A DNA stretch of 64,000 bases. Origin: an uncultured Flavobacteriaceae bacterium (lineage in GTDB: Bacteria > Bacteroidota > Bacteroidia > Flavobacteriales > Flavobacteriaceae). The notes beneath the pieces are model-generated. The model had not been told where the DNA came from. It saw nothing but the letters and a program-made list of their open reading frames with translations, and ran no database searches. Made by a program: the position numbers and the translations under genes. Position 1 is the stretch's first letter. Each line of letters starts with the position of its first letter. The stretch covers positions 1 to 64,000 of the forward strand of contig CANNAN010000008.1 in NCBI GenBank assembly GCA_947502635.1, given 5' to 3'. Of this stretch, positions 8,159 to 18,358 are shown in pieces.

Positions 8159-11100
8159 TTATTTATTTCGAATTATTTTAACGTTCATTTCCTCTACTTT
8201 TTTATCAGACAAGGGAGAGGGAGAACCGAATAATAAATCTTCACTGGTTCCTGTTTTAGGGAAAGCCATAACCTCTCTAATAGATGCTTTTTTCTCTAAG
8301 ATCATCATCAGTCTATCAACACCCCAAGCAATACCACCGTGCGGGGGTGCTCCGTAATGGAATGCTTCATACATAGTACCAACGCTTTTGAGCATCTCTT
8401 CTTTATTGTAGCCCATATTCTTATAGGTTGCTTCAAGAATTTCTGGTTTATGAGCACGTACAGAGCCTCCTCCAATTTCGTAACCGTTTAAAATTAAATC
8501 GTATTGTTGTGCTATAATAGTTCCTATTTCGTCTTCTTTACCATCCATATGTTTATTAATATCATAGGTAGCAGGCATTGAAAAGGGATTGTGAGTAAAT
8601 GTCCAACGACCTTCATCTGTTTTTTCAAACATTGGGAAATCTACAACCCATGCAGGTCTTAGCTCCTTAGGGTTAATAAGTCGTAACATAGCTCCTAATT
8701 CTTGTCTTACAGCATCTAAAGCTTTATTCGCAGTTTCGTAATCTGCAGCAGAAAAGAATACAATATCTCCAACTTGAGCATGTGTAGTTTCAATAATTCC
8801 TGCAGCGATTTCTTCTCCTAAAAATTTAATAATTGGAGATTGTAAATCGGTTTCATTAACAATAATATAGGCTAAACCACCTAAGCCATGTTGTTGAGCT
8901 GTTGCGGTAAGCTTTTCAATCTGTCCTTTGGATAAACGTTTTTTACCCTGTTCTTCTTTAGATACTTTAATGCATTTTACAATACCGCCATCATCAATAG
9001 GTTTACTAAATACTTGGAATGTCGTTTCTTTTACAATTTCGGTAATATCTTGCATTTGTAATCCAAAACGTAAATCAGGTCTGTCGCAACCATATTTATC
9101 CATGGCATTTTTATAAGTAATCACTTCAAACGGATGCAAAATCCATTTTTTACCATAAACTTTAGAAACAATCTCATTGAACATTTTGGTGTTCAGATCT
9201 ATAATTTGTTGCATACTTGCGTATGCCATTTCAATGTCTAATTGTGTAAATTCTGGTTGACGATCGCCACGAGAATCTTCATCTCTAAAACAACGCGCTA
9301 TTTGGAAATATTTCTCATAACCACTAACCATCAAAATTTGTTTGAATTGTTGAGGTGCTTGTGGTAACGTATAAAAAGAACCTGCTTTTTTTCTGGTAGG
9401 GACAATAAATTCTCTAGCACCTTCGTCTGTACCAGCAGTTAAAATAGGAGTCTCTACTTCTATAAATTCTTGTTCATCTAAAATATCACGCATCAATTTA
9501 ATCACTTTATGGCGATTAATCATAGCTTTACGAACAGCTTCATTTCTATGATCTAAATATTTGTATTGAAAACGCACAGATTCGTTTGTTTTTGTAGCTC
9601 TTTTGATTTCGAAAGGCAAGGTTTTAGATAGGTTTAATATATCTAAATCGGATGTTTCTAATTCTATAGTTCCTACTCTAAGAGATGCATTATAATCATC
9701 TTCTTTACGTTGCACAACAGTTCCTGTAACTGTGATTACCGATTCTGGTTTTAACTTAATAAGATCGTCTAGGTTCGCAAAAGATTCTCTACTTAAACGT
9801 ACTTGAAAAATTTCGTTACTCGAATCGCGTAAATCGATAAACATTAATTCACCATGGTCACGCACACTAGATACCCAACCCGCAAGTGTTACTTTTTCTG
9901 AAATAGAGCTTTCAGATAAATCAGATATTTTATGCGTTCTGTATTCTTCTTTAATAATTAACGGAACTTCTGGAAGTATTTCTTCTTCGGTAGTTTTTAG
10001 CTCTTGGTTATTAGCTTTTTGTGTAGAAGCTTCGTTTGTATTGGATTTTTCATTTCCTACGCCTTCATTATTCGCAACAGCATCCAAAATACCCTGACGG
10101 ATTACTTTTCCTGAAGCACCTTTACCTATAATGGCAATTACTTTACCAACAAGAATACCTGCTTTTCCTTGATTGCCGCCTCTAATATCACTGGCAACTG
10201 CTTCATTTTCGGAAATTACTTTTTGAATAGCATCTTCAATCTGAGATTCGGAGATAGTATTGTCTTCAAAATACTTATTATAATTAAAACTTCTATCTTT
10301 TAAATATGAAGTAATAGCATTTTGAACTAGTACCGATGTTATTTTTTCATCTTTAAAAAGTTGGAATATTTCAATAAGATGTTCTATCCTATGTATATCG
10401 GCATAATCATCAGCTCCAATATTATTTACTAATGTTTTAGCAACAAAAGACGGATCTTTAATTTTGTTATTAATAGCAACAAAAGTCTCCGAACGTAAAG
10501 AATCTGCTGTAAAGAATTTTGCATCTTGTGGTAATACACCACCTTTAATTAAAATCGATTCAACGGCATAAGGAAGTGTGCTTAAATCGACATCGATAGC
10601 TTCAACAACTTCTTTAATATTTACAAAAGGTAAATCAGGCTCAGAGATAAATCTATAGTCAGCTTCAAACTCTTTTTTACGCATGGTTTTGGTTTGCTTC
10701 AATTCAGCATCCCATAACACCGTGGTTTGGTCTGGTCGAAACTCTTTGTGCTCTAAAAAGTAGTTTAATTGTTTTTCAATTTCCTCTTTTAAAGCATCCA
10801 CCATGAACTTGAACGAGTTTAAGTTTTTTATTTCGGTACGCGGATTTAAATTGTAATCGTGTTTTTTACGAAGTGATACTGAGACATCCGATTTAAACTC
10901 ACCTTTTTCAAGATTAGCCTCCGATATTTTTAAATTTTGAACAATACGTTGAATGTATTGTGCATAGGTAGAAGCATCTTCGATATGACGAATACAAGGT
11001 TCTGTAACAATTTCAATAAGTGGTACGCCTGCTTTATTAAAATCGACTAAAGAGGTTTTCTTTTCGTGCATCAATTTAGCAGCATCCTCTTCTATATGAA

Positions 11101-11503
11101 CTTGCGTTAAGTTTACAGTAAACTGTGATCCATCATTACGGTAGCATGATACTTGTCCGTCGGGAATCACAGGATTATGAAACTGTGTAATTTGTATATT
11201 TTTTGGATTATCTGGATATTCGTAGTGCTTGCGGTCCCAAGAAATCACATCATTTTCAAAAGTTGATTTTACAGCTTTACCAAAGTAAATAGCTTTGTTA
11301 ATGGCTTCTTTATTAATAGCTGGTAAAACGCCCATTTGTCCCGTACAAACCGAACATATATTTTCGTTTGGGGTATCTATCTCTTGATTAGGGCAAGAAC
11401 AAAATAACTTGGTTTTAGTATTTAACCGAACATGAGTTTCTAGTCCAATTACCAATTCTAATTCGTGCGCTTTTAAAGCTTCATTTAATTGTTCTAATTC
11501 CAT
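8159..11503 (-). CDS. gatB/aspS: GatB-AspRS fusion: amidotransferase subunit B joined to aspartyl-tRNA synthetase
   Basis: One 1114-residue frame joins two enzymes. Residues about 1-487 are GatB: a VIGLETHVRLNTKTKLFCSC start, zinc-type CSC/CSVC cysteines, and a YqeY-like tail ending KVIRQGILDAV. Residues about 488-519 are an Asn/Glu-rich linker. Residues about 521-1114 are a full bacterial-type AspRS: OB fold, class II motif 2 FQIARCFRDEDSRGDRQPEF, a GAD insert, and motif 3 GIAWGVDRL. In the OB fold, VRDHGELMF carries His550 where discriminating AspRS usually has Leu. His is the residue linked to non-discriminating AspRS that also charge tRNA(Asn). The product is inferred to make Asp-tRNA(Asn) and pass it to GatCAB for amidation. 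The start codon overlaps the gatA stop by one base. Confidence 0.95.
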   Translation of the reverse strand: MELEQLNEALKAHELELVIGLETHVRLNTKTKLFCSCPNQEIDTPNENICSVCTGQMGVLPAINKEAINKAIYFGKAVKSTFENDVISWDRKHYEYPDNPKNIQITQFHNPVIPDGQVSCYRNDGSQFTVNLTQVHIEEDAAKLMHEKKTSLVDFNKAGVPLIEIVTEPCIRHIEDASTYAQYIQRIVQNLKISEANLEKGEFKSDVSVSLRKKHDYNLNPRTEIKNLNSFKFMVDALKEEIEKQLNYFLEHKEFRPDQTTVLWDAELKQTKTMRKKEFEADYRFISEPDLPFVNIKEVVEAIDVDLSTLPYAVESILIKGGVLPQDAKFFTADSLRSETFVAINNKIKDPSFVAKTLVNNIGADDYADIHRIEHLIEIFQLFKDEKITSVLVQNAITSYLKDRSFNYNKYFEDNTISESQIEDAIQKVISENEAVASDIRGGNQGKAGILVGKVIAIIGKGASGKVIRQGILDAVANNEGVGNEKSNTNEASTQKANNQELKTTEEEILPEVPLIIKEEYRTHKISDLSESSISEKVTLAGWVSSVRDHGELMFIDLRDSSNEIFQVRLSRESFANLDDLIKLKPESVITVTGTVVQRKEDDYNASLRVGTIELETSDLDILNLSKTLPFEIKRATKTNESVRFQYKYLDHRNEAVRKAMINRHKVIKLMRDILDEQEFIEVETPILTAGTDEGAREFIVPTRKKAGSFYTLPQAPQQFKQILMVSGYEKYFQIARCFRDEDSRGDRQPEFTQLDIEMAYASMQQIIDLNTKMFNEIVSKVYGKKWILHPFEVITYKNAMDKYGCDRPDLRFGLQMQDITEIVKETTFQVFSKPIDDGGIVKCIKVSKEEQGKKRLSKGQIEKLTATAQQHGLGGLAYIIVNETDLQSPIIKFLGEEIAAGIIETTHAQVGDIVFFSAADYETANKALDAVRQELGAMLRLINPKELRPAWVVDFPMFEKTDEGRWTFTHNPFSMPATYDINKHMDGKEDEIGTIIAQQYDLILNGYEIGGGSVRAHKPEILEATYKNMGYNKEEMLKSVGTMYEAFHYGAPPHGGIAWGVDRLMMILEKKASIREVMAFPKTGTSEDLLFGSPSPLSDKKVEEMNVKIIRNK

Positions 11504-12903
11504 TATATAGCGTCTTTTAAGAAGTTAGCAAACTTCAAAACAAGTTCGTCATTATTTTTTGCGGCACTAATTTGTAAGCCTGTTGTTGTTCCTTGTGGTA
11601 TGGTAAGCGTAGGTAATTGTCCTAAACTAAAACCAACGGTATAAGCGTCAGATAAATACATGGCCAGAGGGTCTTTTAAGCTATCTCCAATTTTTGGAGG
11701 TGTGCTTGGAGTAACGGGTGAAAGGATAATATCAACCTCATTGAAATCATTTTCGAAATTCTCAGAAATTTGGTCTCTTAAAGCCAATCCTTTTAGATAA
11801 ATTTCATCTGAAAATCCTTGGGATAATACTTGGTTTCCTCCAACAATTCTACGTTTAGTTTCTTCAGAGAAATTTTCAGAACGTGTAACAGAATACGTTT
11901 CTTTTAAACTTCCAGACTCAATACGTTCACCATAATTAGTACCGTCTAAACGAGATAGGTTAGAGGCTGTCTCTGCCATAGCCAAAGTATAGTATGTAGA
12001 AACTAGAGTGTCAGATTTAAAGAAATCGAGTGCTTTTACTTCAATTCCTTTTGCTTTTATTTTTTCAAGTGTAGCTAAAAAATCAGATTTTACTTGAGCA
12101 TCAATAGCTTCACTTTCAATGAAATTTTTAAAGTAACCAACTGTTTTTACATCTTCATAATTTAAAACAGAAGCTTCATCAATGGCATTCGAAATATAAG
12201 TTGTTTGATCTTTAGCATCTTTACCACTCATAGTATTCAGTACGATTCTAATATCTTCGATAGATTTAGCTAAAGGGCCAACACAATCGGTAGACGATGC
12301 GTAAGCCATTAATCCGTAGCGTGAAATACGCCCGTAAGTTGGTTTTAAACCATAAATATTATTATAACCTGCTGGTTGACGTACAGAACCCCCTGTATCG
12401 CCCCCAATAGAAAATACGGTATAATCTTTAGCAACATTTACTGCAGAACCACCACTAGAACCTCCTCCAACTAAATCTGGATTTATAGCGTTTTTAACCG
12501 CTCCAAATATGGTGTTTTCACTAGAAGATCCATGACCAAAGCTGTCACAGTTTTCTTTTGCTAAAGGTATCGCTCCGGCATCTAATAATTTTTGAATGGC
12601 TGTTGCAGTGTATGCCGATTTATAATTTTTAAGTAAGTCGGAACTCGCTGTTGCATAAGTACCCTGAAGCATATATACATCTTTAATTCCAAAAGGAATA
12701 CCTTCCAGTAAACCAATAGTTTCTCCATGAGCTATTTTAGCATCTACTTTTGCTGCTAATTCTAATGCTAATGTATCTAAAAGCGAATTGACTGTATTGT
12801 GAGTATTCTTCTTTAATAAATCTAATTTTTCTTGTATTAAAGCTGTACAAGTGATCTGTTTATTCACCAATTGCTGGTGTATTTGTTTTATTTGAGAATC
12901 CAT
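11503..12903 (-). CDS. gatA: GatA, glutaminase/amidase subunit of GatCAB
   Basis: GatA releases ammonia from glutamine for tRNA-dependent amidation of Asp-tRNA(Asn) or Glu-tRNA(Gln). The 466-residue protein shows the amidase signature: the Lys-containing segment PFGIKDVYMLQG, then GGGSSGGSAVNVA and GGDTGGSVRQPAGYNNIYGLKPTYGRISRYG. Together these supply the Ser-cisSer-Lys triad. Length is normal. It starts 2 bp after the gatC stop and its stop overlaps the start of the gatB::aspS gene (TAATG), indicating tight translational coupling. Confidence 0.96.
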   Translation of the reverse strand: MDSQIKQIHQQLVNKQITCTALIQEKLDLLKKNTHNTVNSLLDTLALELAAKVDAKIAHGETIGLLEGIPFGIKDVYMLQGTYATASSDLLKNYKSAYTATAIQKLLDAGAIPLAKENCDSFGHGSSSENTIFGAVKNAINPDLVGGGSSGGSAVNVAKDYTVFSIGGDTGGSVRQPAGYNNIYGLKPTYGRISRYGLMAYASSTDCVGPLAKSIEDIRIVLNTMSGKDAKDQTTYISNAIDEASVLNYEDVKTVGYFKNFIESEAIDAQVKSDFLATLEKIKAKGIEVKALDFFKSDTLVSTYYTLAMAETASNLSRLDGTNYGERIESGSLKETYSVTRSENFSEETKRRIVGGNQVLSQGFSDEIYLKGLALRDQISENFENDFNEVDIILSPVTPSTPPKIGDSLKDPLAMYLSDAYTVGFSLGQLPTLTIPQGTTTGLQISAAKNNDELVLKFANFLKDAI

Positions 12904-12905
12904 AA

Positions 12906-13175
12906 TTACTCTTCTATGACTTTAGAAACTACTAAAAATCCGTTTTTTTCGTTCGGGAAGTTTTCTTTGATGATTTGTTTTTCAATTGCAGAGCTTTCAA
13001 CAATGACATCATCTCTTAAATCATTTAAAGACACGGCATTATTATTAGCATTATTAAAAGAATTGTTATTTGTTGGATGTGCATTTTTAATGACATCAAA
13101 TAATTTACTAACCGCCTCAGAGGGTTCTGCTCCTTTAATACTCGACAATATGTCGACTGTCATAATTTTACTCAT
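12906..13175 (-). CDS. gatC: GatC-like subunit, atypical N-terminus
   Basis: The 89-residue protein has a recognisable GatC C-terminal half. LNDLRDDVI...IIKENFPNEKNGFLVVSKVIEE corresponds to the LREDxVxxxL...NAPxxxxGxFxVPxVIE pattern of the family. The N-terminal 45 residues do not show the usual LARLELSEEE helix. They end instead in an Asn-rich run with eight Asn between residues 36 and 46. GatC clamps GatA and GatB together. Its position as first gene of the operon, 2 bp before gatA, supports the call. The Asn run could itself slow translation when Asn-tRNA is scarce (inference). Confidence 0.75.
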   Translation of the reverse strand: MSKIMTVDILSSIKGAEPSEAVSKLFDVIKNAHPTNNNSFNNANNNAVSLNDLRDDVIVESSAIEKQIIKENFPNEKNGFLVVSKVIEE

Positions 13176-13193
13176 GTCTTAGATTTTTTGATT

Positions 13194-13226
13194 AAAAAAA
13201 GCCTTCCAAATTTGGAAGGCTTTTTT
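13194..13226 (-). terminator. Attenuator terminator in the gatC leader
   Basis: On the minus strand this reads A-run, GCCTTCCAAATTTGGAAGGC (a perfect 20-base palindrome), then seven T. It is a canonical intrinsic terminator. It lies between the operon promoter and gatC, ending 18 bp before the gatC start codon. No complete gene lies upstream for it to terminate, which marks it as an attenuator. Confidence 0.9.
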
Positions 13227-13241
13227 ATATTTTTAAACAAT

Positions 13242-13249
13242 AACCTTCC
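13242..13249 (-). promoter_or_regulatory. Candidate antiterminator strand
   Basis: GGAAGGTT (minus strand) can pair with AGCCTTCC at 13214-13221, the 5' arm of the attenuator terminator. That gives eight pairs including one G-U, and it competes with the terminator hairpin. It begins 5 bases past the leader stop codon, so a ribosome terminating there should cover it and favour termination. A ribosome stalled earlier on the Asn codons would leave it free. The pairing is seen in the sequence; the mechanism is inferred. Confidence 0.65.
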
Positions 13250-13253
13250 TATC

Positions 13254-13298
13254 CTAACAATTAGGATTATTGAAATTATTATTGTTGTTATTTATCAT
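13254..13298 (-). CDS. Asn-rich leader peptide of the gatCAB-aspS operon
   Basis: A complete small ORF encodes MINNNNNNFNNPNC, 14 residues of which nine are Asn, read from AAT and AAC codons. It starts 16 bp downstream of a TAnnTTTG -7 box and stops 27 bp before the attenuator terminator. Its last codons lie in a small hairpin: ATCCTAA/TTAGGAT, 13251-13267, with a 3-base loop. The layout matches amino-acid-biosynthesis leader peptides such as those of the his and phe operons. The downstream operon makes Asn-tRNA, so the codon choice fits the product. It is probably a regulatory peptide without function in trans. Confidence 0.85.
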   Translation of the reverse strand: MINNNNNNFNNPNC

Positions 13299-13314
13299 GT
13301 TTTTTTTATCTGTT

Positions 13315-13322
13315 CAAAGATA
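13315..13322 (-). promoter_or_regulatory. -7 promoter box of the gatCAB-aspS leader transcript
   Basis: On the minus strand this reads TATCTTTG, an exact TAnnTTTG match. Transcription would begin a few bases downstream, giving about a 10-base leader before the Asn-rich ORF. I see no convincing -33 TTG at standard spacing. Confidence 0.6.
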
Positions 13323-13847
13323 TATAGAATAAATAGACTAGACACTATTTTTTTGTTACAACCTATTCTATATTATCAAATTAATAAAAAACTCAATATT
13401 AATCTGATAGTTTTATAACATATTTATAGAAATTGCTTTTTTTATTGTTGAAGGAGATAATAAAAAATCCATAAATTAATGCTGAAGACATTTATAGGTT
13501 TAAAGGGCTTAAATAATTTTAATCATTTTATTTATGTTCTATAGTTGGACTATGTACTATATATCGATTGAAGAATTAATTCGTATTGAAGTCGATTTTA
13601 TTGTACTAAGATTGAGTAGTCTTATACTAGATAGGGCATTTTCTGTGTTATTTTTTCACAAATGAAACATCAAAGTATCGTTTTTAAGAGGTTTTTAGTT
13701 TTTTTGATTTTCAAATGAAACAAAAATGAGTCAAAATTTGATTTAAAGTGGTTTTTAGGCGATTTAAGGCGTTTTTAAGTAATTAACAATTGTTGATAAT
13801 TATTGTATAAAGTCTCTAAAGTGCTTTTTAAAGGGGTGATGATTTTG
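13323..13847. other. Non-coding AT-rich region between divergent gatC leader and gyrB
   Basis: No convincing gene is visible in about 520 bp. It holds two similar segments with a shared CAAATGAAACA core (near 13660 and 13712), several TTTTTAGG/TTTTTAAG runs around 13680-13780, and one DnaA-box-like TTATCAACA on the minus strand at 13791-13799. These may be regulatory for gyrB, but nothing identifies a specific binder. Confidence 0.5.
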
Positions 13848-13855
13848 TATATTTG
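13848..13855 (+). promoter_or_regulatory. Candidate -7 promoter box for gyrB
   Basis: TATATTTG matches TAnnTTTG and lies 79 bp upstream of the gyrB start codon. The -33 region is not clear. Confidence 0.45.
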
Positions 13856-13922
13856 TTAATATCCATAGAATGATGCATTAGCGTCATTTTTTTATGAAAT
13901 AAAATCAAGTTTTAACTTATAG

Positions 13923-15884
<1,962 letters not shown>

Positions 15885-15909
15885 ATAGCATAAAATAAAA
15901 ATGACTTTA

Positions 15910-15945
15910 AAACCCTGATATTATTAATGTCAGGGTTTCTTTTTT
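15910..15945 (+). terminator. Intrinsic terminator of gyrB
   Basis: AAACCCTGA (15910-15918) and TCAGGGTTT (15930-15938) form a 9-bp stem with an 11-base loop, followed by CTTTTTT. Confidence 0.85.
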
Positions 15946-15986
15946 AGTAAAAACATCGTTGAAATGCATTTTTTTTCGATAAAAAG

Positions 15987-16016
15987 TTGTTTGTGGTCAT
16001 TTTTTTTATATTTTTG
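15987..16016 (+). promoter_or_regulatory. Promoter of the DUF6588-like gene
   Basis: TTG at 15987-15989 and TATTTTTG at 16009-16016 are separated by 19 bp, a good match to the Bacteroidota -33/-7 layout. The -7 box sits 22 bp before the ATG at 16039, which supports that start over the in-frame ATG at 15964. Confidence 0.6.
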
Positions 16017-16038
16017 TTATAATCAAATTTATAAAAGA

Positions 16039-17055
16039 ATGAAAAAATTAACCTTATTTATGTTGCTATGTACGGTAGCAACCATATCAAAAGCTCAGAG
16101 TGATATAGATGCACTTCTGGCAGCTGGTGTTGAAGATGCTGAACATTTTGCTAATGATTATTTAGCTTCAGGAACAAATGGTCTAATGCATAGCATGAAT
16201 GCCAACTGGTTTAATACAGCTGATGCAAAACCTTTAGGAGGTTTTGAAATTTCTGTGATTGTTAATGCAGCATCTATAAAAAATGATAATAAGGTGTTTA
16301 ACTTAAACACGGCTGATTATAACAATATTGAATTTGCACAAGGGCCGAGTTCACAAATGGTATCTTCTGTTTTAGGAGAAAATAATCCTGCCGTTTTTGT
16401 TGAAGTATCATATGATGATCCTATTTTTGGAAATCAAACGCAACAAATAGAATTACCAGATGGTATTGGTTCTGGAAGTGGTAGTTTGTTACCAACAGCT
16501 TTCATTCAAGGGGCTGTAGGGCTTATTAAAGGGTTTGAAATTAAAGCGCGTTTTATTCCAAAAATTGATGCAGATGATGTGTCTATGAGTATGTATGGAG
16601 CTGGTTTACAAATGGAGTTTACTAAATGGTTGCCAGCTGATAAATTAATGCCTGTGGCTATATCTGGTTTAGTTGCTTATACACATTTAGATGGTTCATA
16701 TGATTTAACAGATTCATCTGGTATCCAGGGGCAAAATCAACGTATTGAAAATAGTACAAATACATGGTTACTTCAATTAATCACATCAACAAAATTACCA
16801 GTAATTAACTTTTATGGAGGTATTGGGTTAATAAGTGGAAAATCAGAATCAGATTTATTAGGAACTTATGTTGTAACAAATGGCCCTATATCATCAAACC
16901 CTATAGTTGATCCATTTTCAGTATCTAGTAAAGTCTCATCAGTAAGAGGGACTATAGGTACGAAATTAAAATTAGGATTCTTTAGACTTAATGCAGAATA
17001 TCATTTATCAGATTTTAATGCCTTTTCTGTAGGTATGCATTTTGGTTTTAGATAA
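16039..17055 (+). CDS. DUF6588-like secreted outer-membrane protein
   Basis: The 338-residue protein has a signal peptide cleaving near SKAQ. The mature start SDIDALLAAGVEDAEHFANDYL, a LMHSMNANWFNTADAKPLGGFEI segment and a beta-rich C-terminus ending in SVGMHFGFR are consistent with the DUF6588 family of Bacteroidota barrel proteins. An in-frame ATG at 15964 would add 25 residues ahead of the signal peptide. It is rejected because a good promoter lies between the two ATGs. Function is unknown. Confidence 0.8.
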   Translation: MKKLTLFMLLCTVATISKAQSDIDALLAAGVEDAEHFANDYLASGTNGLMHSMNANWFNTADAKPLGGFEISVIVNAASIKNDNKVFNLNTADYNNIEFAQGPSSQMVSSVLGENNPAVFVEVSYDDPIFGNQTQQIELPDGIGSGSGSLLPTAFIQGAVGLIKGFEIKARFIPKIDADDVSMSMYGAGLQMEFTKWLPADKLMPVAISGLVAYTHLDGSYDLTDSSGIQGQNQRIENSTNTWLLQLITSTKLPVINFYGGIGLISGKSESDLLGTYVVTNGPISSNPIVDPFSVSSKVSSVRGTIGTKLKLGFFRLNAEYHLSDFNAFSVGMHFGFR

Positions 17056-17111
17056 AAATTAAAAAATAAAGTCATTTAGTTAAGTTAGTTTATATTTCAT
17101 TAATTAGTTTT

Positions 17112-17145
17112 AAAAGTACAAGATTTAATCTTGTACTTTTTTTAT
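17112..17145 (+). terminator. Intrinsic terminator of the DUF6588-like gene
   Basis: AAAAGTACAAGAT/ATCTTGTACTTTT arms (17112-17140) around a 3-base TTA loop, followed by a T-rich tract. Confidence 0.9.
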
Positions 17146-17163
17146 TTAGAGTATATTAATTTG

Positions 17164-17171
17164 TAATTTTG
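17164..17171 (+). promoter_or_regulatory. Candidate -7 promoter box for mdh
   Basis: TAATTTTG matches TAnnTTTG and lies 112 bp upstream of mdh, just after the preceding terminator. Confidence 0.5.
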
Positions 17172-17283
17172 CATGACTAAAATCATATAATTTAGGCTTT
17201 TAAATTATGAGATTTGTGTTAATGAAATTTCATTAAAGAGAAATAGTCAAAGAGTTACAAATAACAATAAAAATTAATAATAC

Positions 17284-18210
17284 ATGAAAGTAACAGTTGT
17301 AGGAGCAGGTGCAGTAGGTGCAAGTTGTGCAGAGTATATTGCAATTAAAGATTTTGCTTCAGAAGTCGTTTTATTAGACATTAAAGAAGGTTATGCAGAA
17401 GGAAAAGCCATGGATTTAATGCAAACAGCATCATTAAATGGTTTTGATACTAAAATAACAGGTATTACAAACGATTATAGTAAAACTTCAAATAGCGATA
17501 TTTGTGTGATTACTTCTGGGATTCCTCGTAAACCAGGAATGACACGTGAAGAGTTAATAGGAATTAATGCAGGTATTGTAAAAGCAGTATCGTCAAGTTT
17601 AATAGAGCATTCTCCAAATACAATTCTTATAGTTGTTAGTAATCCAATGGATACGATGACCTATTTAGCGCATAAATCAACGAACTTACCTAAGAATAGA
17701 ATTATAGGTATGGGTGGAGCTTTAGATTCTGCTCGATTTAAATACAGATTAGCAGAAGCATTAGGAGCGCCTATTAGTGATGTTGACGGTATGGTAATTG
17801 GTGGACACAGTGATACTGGTATGGTGCCATTAACAAGTCAGGCAACGAGAAATAGTATTAAAGTATCTGAGTTTTTAAGTGAAGACAGATTAAATCAAGT
17901 AAAAGAAGATACTAAAGTTGGAGGCGCTACGCTTACTAAGTTGTTAGGAACTTCTGCTTGGTACGCACCTGGTGCAGCAGTTAGTGCTTTAGTACAAGCT
18001 ATAGCTTGCGATCAGAAAAAGATGTTCCCTTGTTCTACATTTTTAGAAGGGGAGTATGGTTTAAATGATATTTGTATCGGTGTACCAGTTATATTAGGTA
18101 GAAACGGTATTGAAAGTATTGTAGATATTGAGCTAAGCGATGCCGAAAAAGCACATATGCAAGCAAGTGCAGAAGGTGTTAGAAAAACGAATGGTTTATT
18201 AGAATTATAG
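17284..18210 (+). CDS. mdh: Malate dehydrogenase
   Basis: The 308-residue enzyme oxidises malate to oxaloacetate with NAD in the TCA cycle. It has the Rossmann motif VTVVGAGAVGASCAEY, a DI acidic pair after the second strand typical of NAD use, the substrate-binding loop SGIPRKPGMTREEL, VSNPMDTMTYL, and the catalytic His in GGHSDTGMVP. It belongs to the LDH-like tetrameric MDH group. The gene has its own terminator at both ends and is probably monocistronic. Confidence 0.97.
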   Translation: MKVTVVGAGAVGASCAEYIAIKDFASEVVLLDIKEGYAEGKAMDLMQTASLNGFDTKITGITNDYSKTSNSDICVITSGIPRKPGMTREELIGINAGIVKAVSSSLIEHSPNTILIVVSNPMDTMTYLAHKSTNLPKNRIIGMGGALDSARFKYRLAEALGAPISDVDGMVIGGHSDTGMVPLTSQATRNSIKVSEFLSEDRLNQVKEDTKVGGATLTKLLGTSAWYAPGAAVSALVQAIACDQKKMFPCSTFLEGEYGLNDICIGVPVILGRNGIESIVDIELSDAEKAHMQASAEGVRKTNGLLEL

Positions 18211-18240
18211 TATTCAATACTTTAAAATATATATTTATAT

Positions 18241-18271
18241 AAAGACTGTAGAAATACAGTCTTTATTTTTT
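18241..18271 (+). terminator. Intrinsic terminator of mdh
   Basis: AAAGACTGTA and TACAGTCTTT (18241-18264) form a 10-bp stem with a GAAA tetraloop, followed by a T-rich tract. Confidence 0.92.
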
Positions 18272-18278
18272 ATATTTG
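18271..18278 (+). promoter_or_regulatory. Candidate -7 promoter box for the 18359 gene
   Basis: TATATTTG directly follows the mdh terminator and lies 80 bp before the next start codon. Confidence 0.45.
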
Positions 18279-18358
18279 AAACCTAAAACATCCAAAACAA
18301 GATCTTCATAATCAAGGAAAAAAGTTTGGATGTTATATATAACGACTCAAAACAATAG

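Noticed and set aside
13188-13418. Plus-strand ORF of 76 codons over the gatC leader
   Set aside because: It reads through the attenuator and leader on the opposite strand, has low-complexity Ile/Asn/Phe content and no promoter; the minus-strand structure explains the sequence.
13791-13799. DnaA-box-like TTATCAACA near gyrB, suggesting an origin
   Set aside because: Only one imperfect box is seen, with no dnaA, dnaN or cluster of boxes; gyrB alone does not mark an origin in Bacteroidota.
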